Positions 6,662 to 7,204 of a stretch of DNA of 7,204 nt are shown here, piece after piece. The position numbers and the translations under genes are program-made. The stretch covers positions 1 to 7,204 of the forward strand of contig QHZM01000301.1 in NCBI GenBank assembly GCA_003224665.1, given 5' to 3'. Below the pieces are notes generated by a model. It saw only the letters and a list, made by a program, of their open reading frames with translations, was not told the origin of the DNA and ran no database searches. This DNA comes from Acidobacteriota bacterium. Its GTDB lineage: Bacteria > Acidobacteriota > Terriglobia > UBA7540. Each line of letters opens with the position of its first letter. Position 1 is the stretch's first letter.

Positions 6662-6707
6662 GTTTCTCCAATCAACCGGTGAGGCGCGGGTTGGAAAGAG
6701 AAACCCG
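6661..6707. repeat. Overlapping inverted repeats in the convergent intergenic region
   Basis: GGTTTCTC (6661-6668) pairs with GAGAAACC (6698-6705). CGGGTT (6687-6692) pairs with AACCCG (6702-6707) around a 9-nt loop. The two stems share the right arm, and the first overlaps the end of the hairpin at 6625-6661, so they are mutually exclusive folds. They could help stop transcription arriving from thyX on the minus strand, though no clear T tract follows in that direction. Confidence 0.4.
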
Positions 6708-6710
6708 GCA

Positions 6711-7204
6711 CTACACTTTGGAGTGCGCGACGCGGACGGCGGGCATGCCGTCCGGCTCATCAACCACTTCGATGTCCTGAAAGATGTTCGGGCTCTCCTT
6801 CTTCAGGACGCGGCAAATTTCGACGGCCAGCAGGCGGATTTCGGTGTCGGCGTGAGGACTGCCGCGCAATTCGAGGAAGTGGCGCCAGGAGCGGGAATTG
6901 CCCGTGGTAAAGATCTTGGTCTCGCAGGCGTTGGGGAGAATGGAGCGCGCCGCCTGTCGAGCCCATTTGCGGCGGTCGCGCGGGGCGAGCTCGGGGTACT
7001 TTTGTTGAACGTACTGGCTGGTGGCCTCGGCGAGCTCGAGGTAGGACTTGCGAATGCATTCGATGGTCTGCTGCCACTTCTGGCGCAGCTCGTCGTTCTC
7101 CTGGAAAAGGGGCGGCACCACGTAGCGCGCGTCGCTTTCGTCCACGTACCGCTGGGAAAGCTGCGAATAGCCGAAGCCCGCGCGGTGCCGCACGAGTTCG
7201 TGCG
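6711..7204 (-). CDS. thyX: Flavin-dependent thymidylate synthase ThyX, C-terminal part (5' end outside window)
   Basis: The minus-strand frame runs from the window edge (first whole codon 7202-7200) to a TAG at 6713-6711, giving 163 residues. ThyX makes dTMP from dUMP using methylenetetrahydrofolate, FAD and NADPH, independently of ThyA. Counting from the first whole codon, the signature region is R-H-R-A-G-F-G-Y-S-Q-L-S-Q-R-Y at 5-19. R-S-I-L-P (86-90) and N-S-R-S-W-R-H-F (102-109) follow. L-R-G-S-P-H-A at 112-118 contains R113, matching the dUMP-activating Arg of characterised ThyX, and E-I-R-L-L-A at 121-126 closes the core. The signature departs from the classical RHRxxSxNExSxRY: it is one residue longer and lacks the Ser and the Asn-Glu pair. 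Family members are usually 210-300 residues, so some 60-130 N-terminal residues lie beyond the window. The V-R-H-R Val (GTG at 7193) is internal, not a start. Confidence 0.93.
   Translation of the reverse strand, partial: HELVRHRAGFGYSQLSQRYVDESDARYVVPPLFQENDELRQKWQQTIECIRKSYLELAEATSQYVQQKYPELAPRDRRKWARQAARSILPNACETKIFTTGNSRSWRHFLELRGSPHADTEIRLLAVEICRVLKKESPNIFQDIEVVDEPDGMPAVRVAHSKV

Overview
The window is about 7.2 kb of GC-rich bacterial chromosome, densely coded, with no RNA genes, CRISPR array or insertion sequence visible. An FmdE-type zinc-finger protein, a rhomboid protease fused to TPR repeats, a large secreted glycoside-hydrolase-like protein and an ASMT-like O-methyltransferase suggest a free-living, environmental Gram-negative such as an Acidobacteriota member. 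That assignment is an impression from gene content; no marker gene here proves it.

Layout. (1) Positions 2-184 (+) hold the last 60 codons of an FmdE-like protein with a CxxC...CxxC zinc ribbon. (2) Positions 289-1722 (+) encode a rhomboid intramembrane serine protease with a seventh membrane segment and about six C-terminal TPRs. (3) Positions 1777-5457 (+) look like one large gene for an exported GH42-like protein, but it is broken into three reading frames. The breaks lie near 2076-2097 and 3655-3676. At both, sequence expected in the fold appears to be missing and the frame changes. The first break lies in a perfect 16-bp palindrome. (4) Positions 5569-6621 (+) encode a SAM-dependent O-methyltransferase with a strong ribosome binding site. 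(5) Positions 6711-7204 (-) hold the C-terminal part of a ThyX thymidylate synthase, convergent with the methyltransferase. The 89-bp gap between them carries overlapping inverted repeats that could terminate transcription from both sides.

The four plus-strand units are spaced 54-111 bp apart and may be partly co-transcribed, but their functions do not form an obvious pathway. I see no defence, mobile or biosynthetic system. The most interesting item is the disrupted GH42-like gene: either a real pseudogene with two deletions, or an assembly fault in an otherwise intact and poorly characterised family.
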